Shown in pieces: positions 63,350 to 64,000 of a stretch of DNA of 64,000 nucleotides. The translations under genes and the position numbers were made by a program. This DNA comes from Siphonodentalium dalli (taxonomy: Eukaryota > Mollusca > Scaphopoda > Gadilida > Siphonodentaliidae), in NCBI GenBank assembly GCA_032622095.1, contig CP136069.1, positions 88,434,958-88,498,957 on the forward strand, in the 5' to 3' direction. Within the stretch, counting starts at the first letter, position 1. Each line of letters opens with the position of its first letter. The notes below the pieces were generated by a model. The model saw nothing but the letters and a program-made list of their open reading frames with translations. It was not told the origin of the DNA and did not search any database.

Positions 63350-64000
63350 ATAAAATGTTTTGTTGTTGTTGTAACTGGGGGTTTGGAAACCTGAGGACAT
63401 CTATAACAACGCTCGCGGTGTCTACTGATCACGTTTTCATCATACGAATTATGATTAGATGCCCATTAGAATCACTTAGACAGGTCTGTGTTGTTATCAT
63501 AAATATGTATTTGTTCTACCAAATCGTGTCCGGGGGAGTGGTACCTAATTCCAATATCTGGAAAACCGTTCACAATTTCTGTCAAATTCTTTCTGCGTGT
63601 GATGTCCAGATAACTACTGAATTATTCACTGAATATGAATTATATAGTTGGTCATGTGTTGTTTATAACAAAGGTTTTAGTACTTAACATCGATGTTAAT
63701 GCATGCAAAATTACCTGTTATCAATAAAATAATTGTTGTTGTTGTAACTGGGGGATCTGAAAGCCTGAAGACATCTGTAATCAATTAAACGGTATCTCTG
63801 GACAAAACTTTCAGTACAAGATTCATATTGGGTCCCATTCAGATCAATTAGAAAATGTTTGTAATGTCGTTATCAAAAATATGTATTTTTTCTACGAAAA
63901 ACGTGTTTGGGGGAGGGGTAGCTAAAATCCAATATATCGCAAGCCGTTCAAAATGTCTGTTCACTTCTTTCTTCATATGCTTGTCAGATAACTACTACAC
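63350..64000 (+). repeat. ~366-bp tandem repeat running off the window
   Basis: Two units starting near 63358 and 63727 share 'ttgttgttgtaactggggg', 'ctg..gacatct.taa', 'tcataaatatgtatt.ttct' and 'cagataactact'. An inverted relative is at 58920-59580. The frame 63355-63687 is a by-product. Confidence 0.75.

Overview
The window looks like repeat-dominated intergenic DNA from a metazoan, most plausibly a marine lophotrochozoan such as a mollusc; this is inference. The sequence is AT-rich with long low-complexity runs. It carries eukaryotic retrotransposons (APE-type LINEs and a Ty3/Gypsy-like LTR element), Helitron-type rolling-circle elements, MITEs, a THAP/DDE transposon with a YqaJ nuclease, and several satellites. 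I found no host protein-coding gene, tRNA or rRNA that I can support. Every substantial reading frame belongs to, or is a shadow of, a mobile element.

Layout. 0-3.3 kb: a LINE tail and small repeats. 3.38-8.92 kb: eight head-to-tail non-autonomous Helitrons. 9.0-11 kb: a tandem repeat interrupted by another Helitron, then G-rich and CCATCTTGG-containing repeats. 12.6-16.8 kb: a large inverted repeat (arms of about 1.05 kb) around a decayed Gypsy gag-protease fragment. 17.7-22.3 kb: a nearly intact LINE with an acidic tract fused to its endonuclease and a candidate 16-bp target duplication. 22.4-25.1 kb: a TTAA-flanked MITE, two long-hairpin repeats and a LINE tail. 26.0-34.1 kb: a minus-strand LINE split by a complete LTR retrotransposon (27399-33628) that has gag but no recognisable pol. 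35.0-37.7 kb: an apparently exact 1337-bp tandem duplication containing a second MITE. 41.9-46.8 and 50.8-55.8 kb: two inverted copies of one Jockey-like LINE. Between them lie remnants of a THAP/DDE transposon with a convergent YqaJ gene and an intact 248-codon frame of unknown function. 55.8-60 kb: more LINE debris. 60.3-64 kb: diverged satellites.

The elements are nested, which gives relative ages: the LTR element is younger than the LINE it splits, a Helitron is younger than the tandem repeat it interrupts, and LINE copy 1 appears to abut or truncate the YqaJ gene. The most unusual structures are the Helitron array loaded with TCAAGGTCA-type nuclear-receptor half-sites, the array of co-varying hairpins in the transcribed part of the LTR, and the conserved 3'-terminal hairpin of the Jockey-like LINE, in which the 248-codon frame starts.
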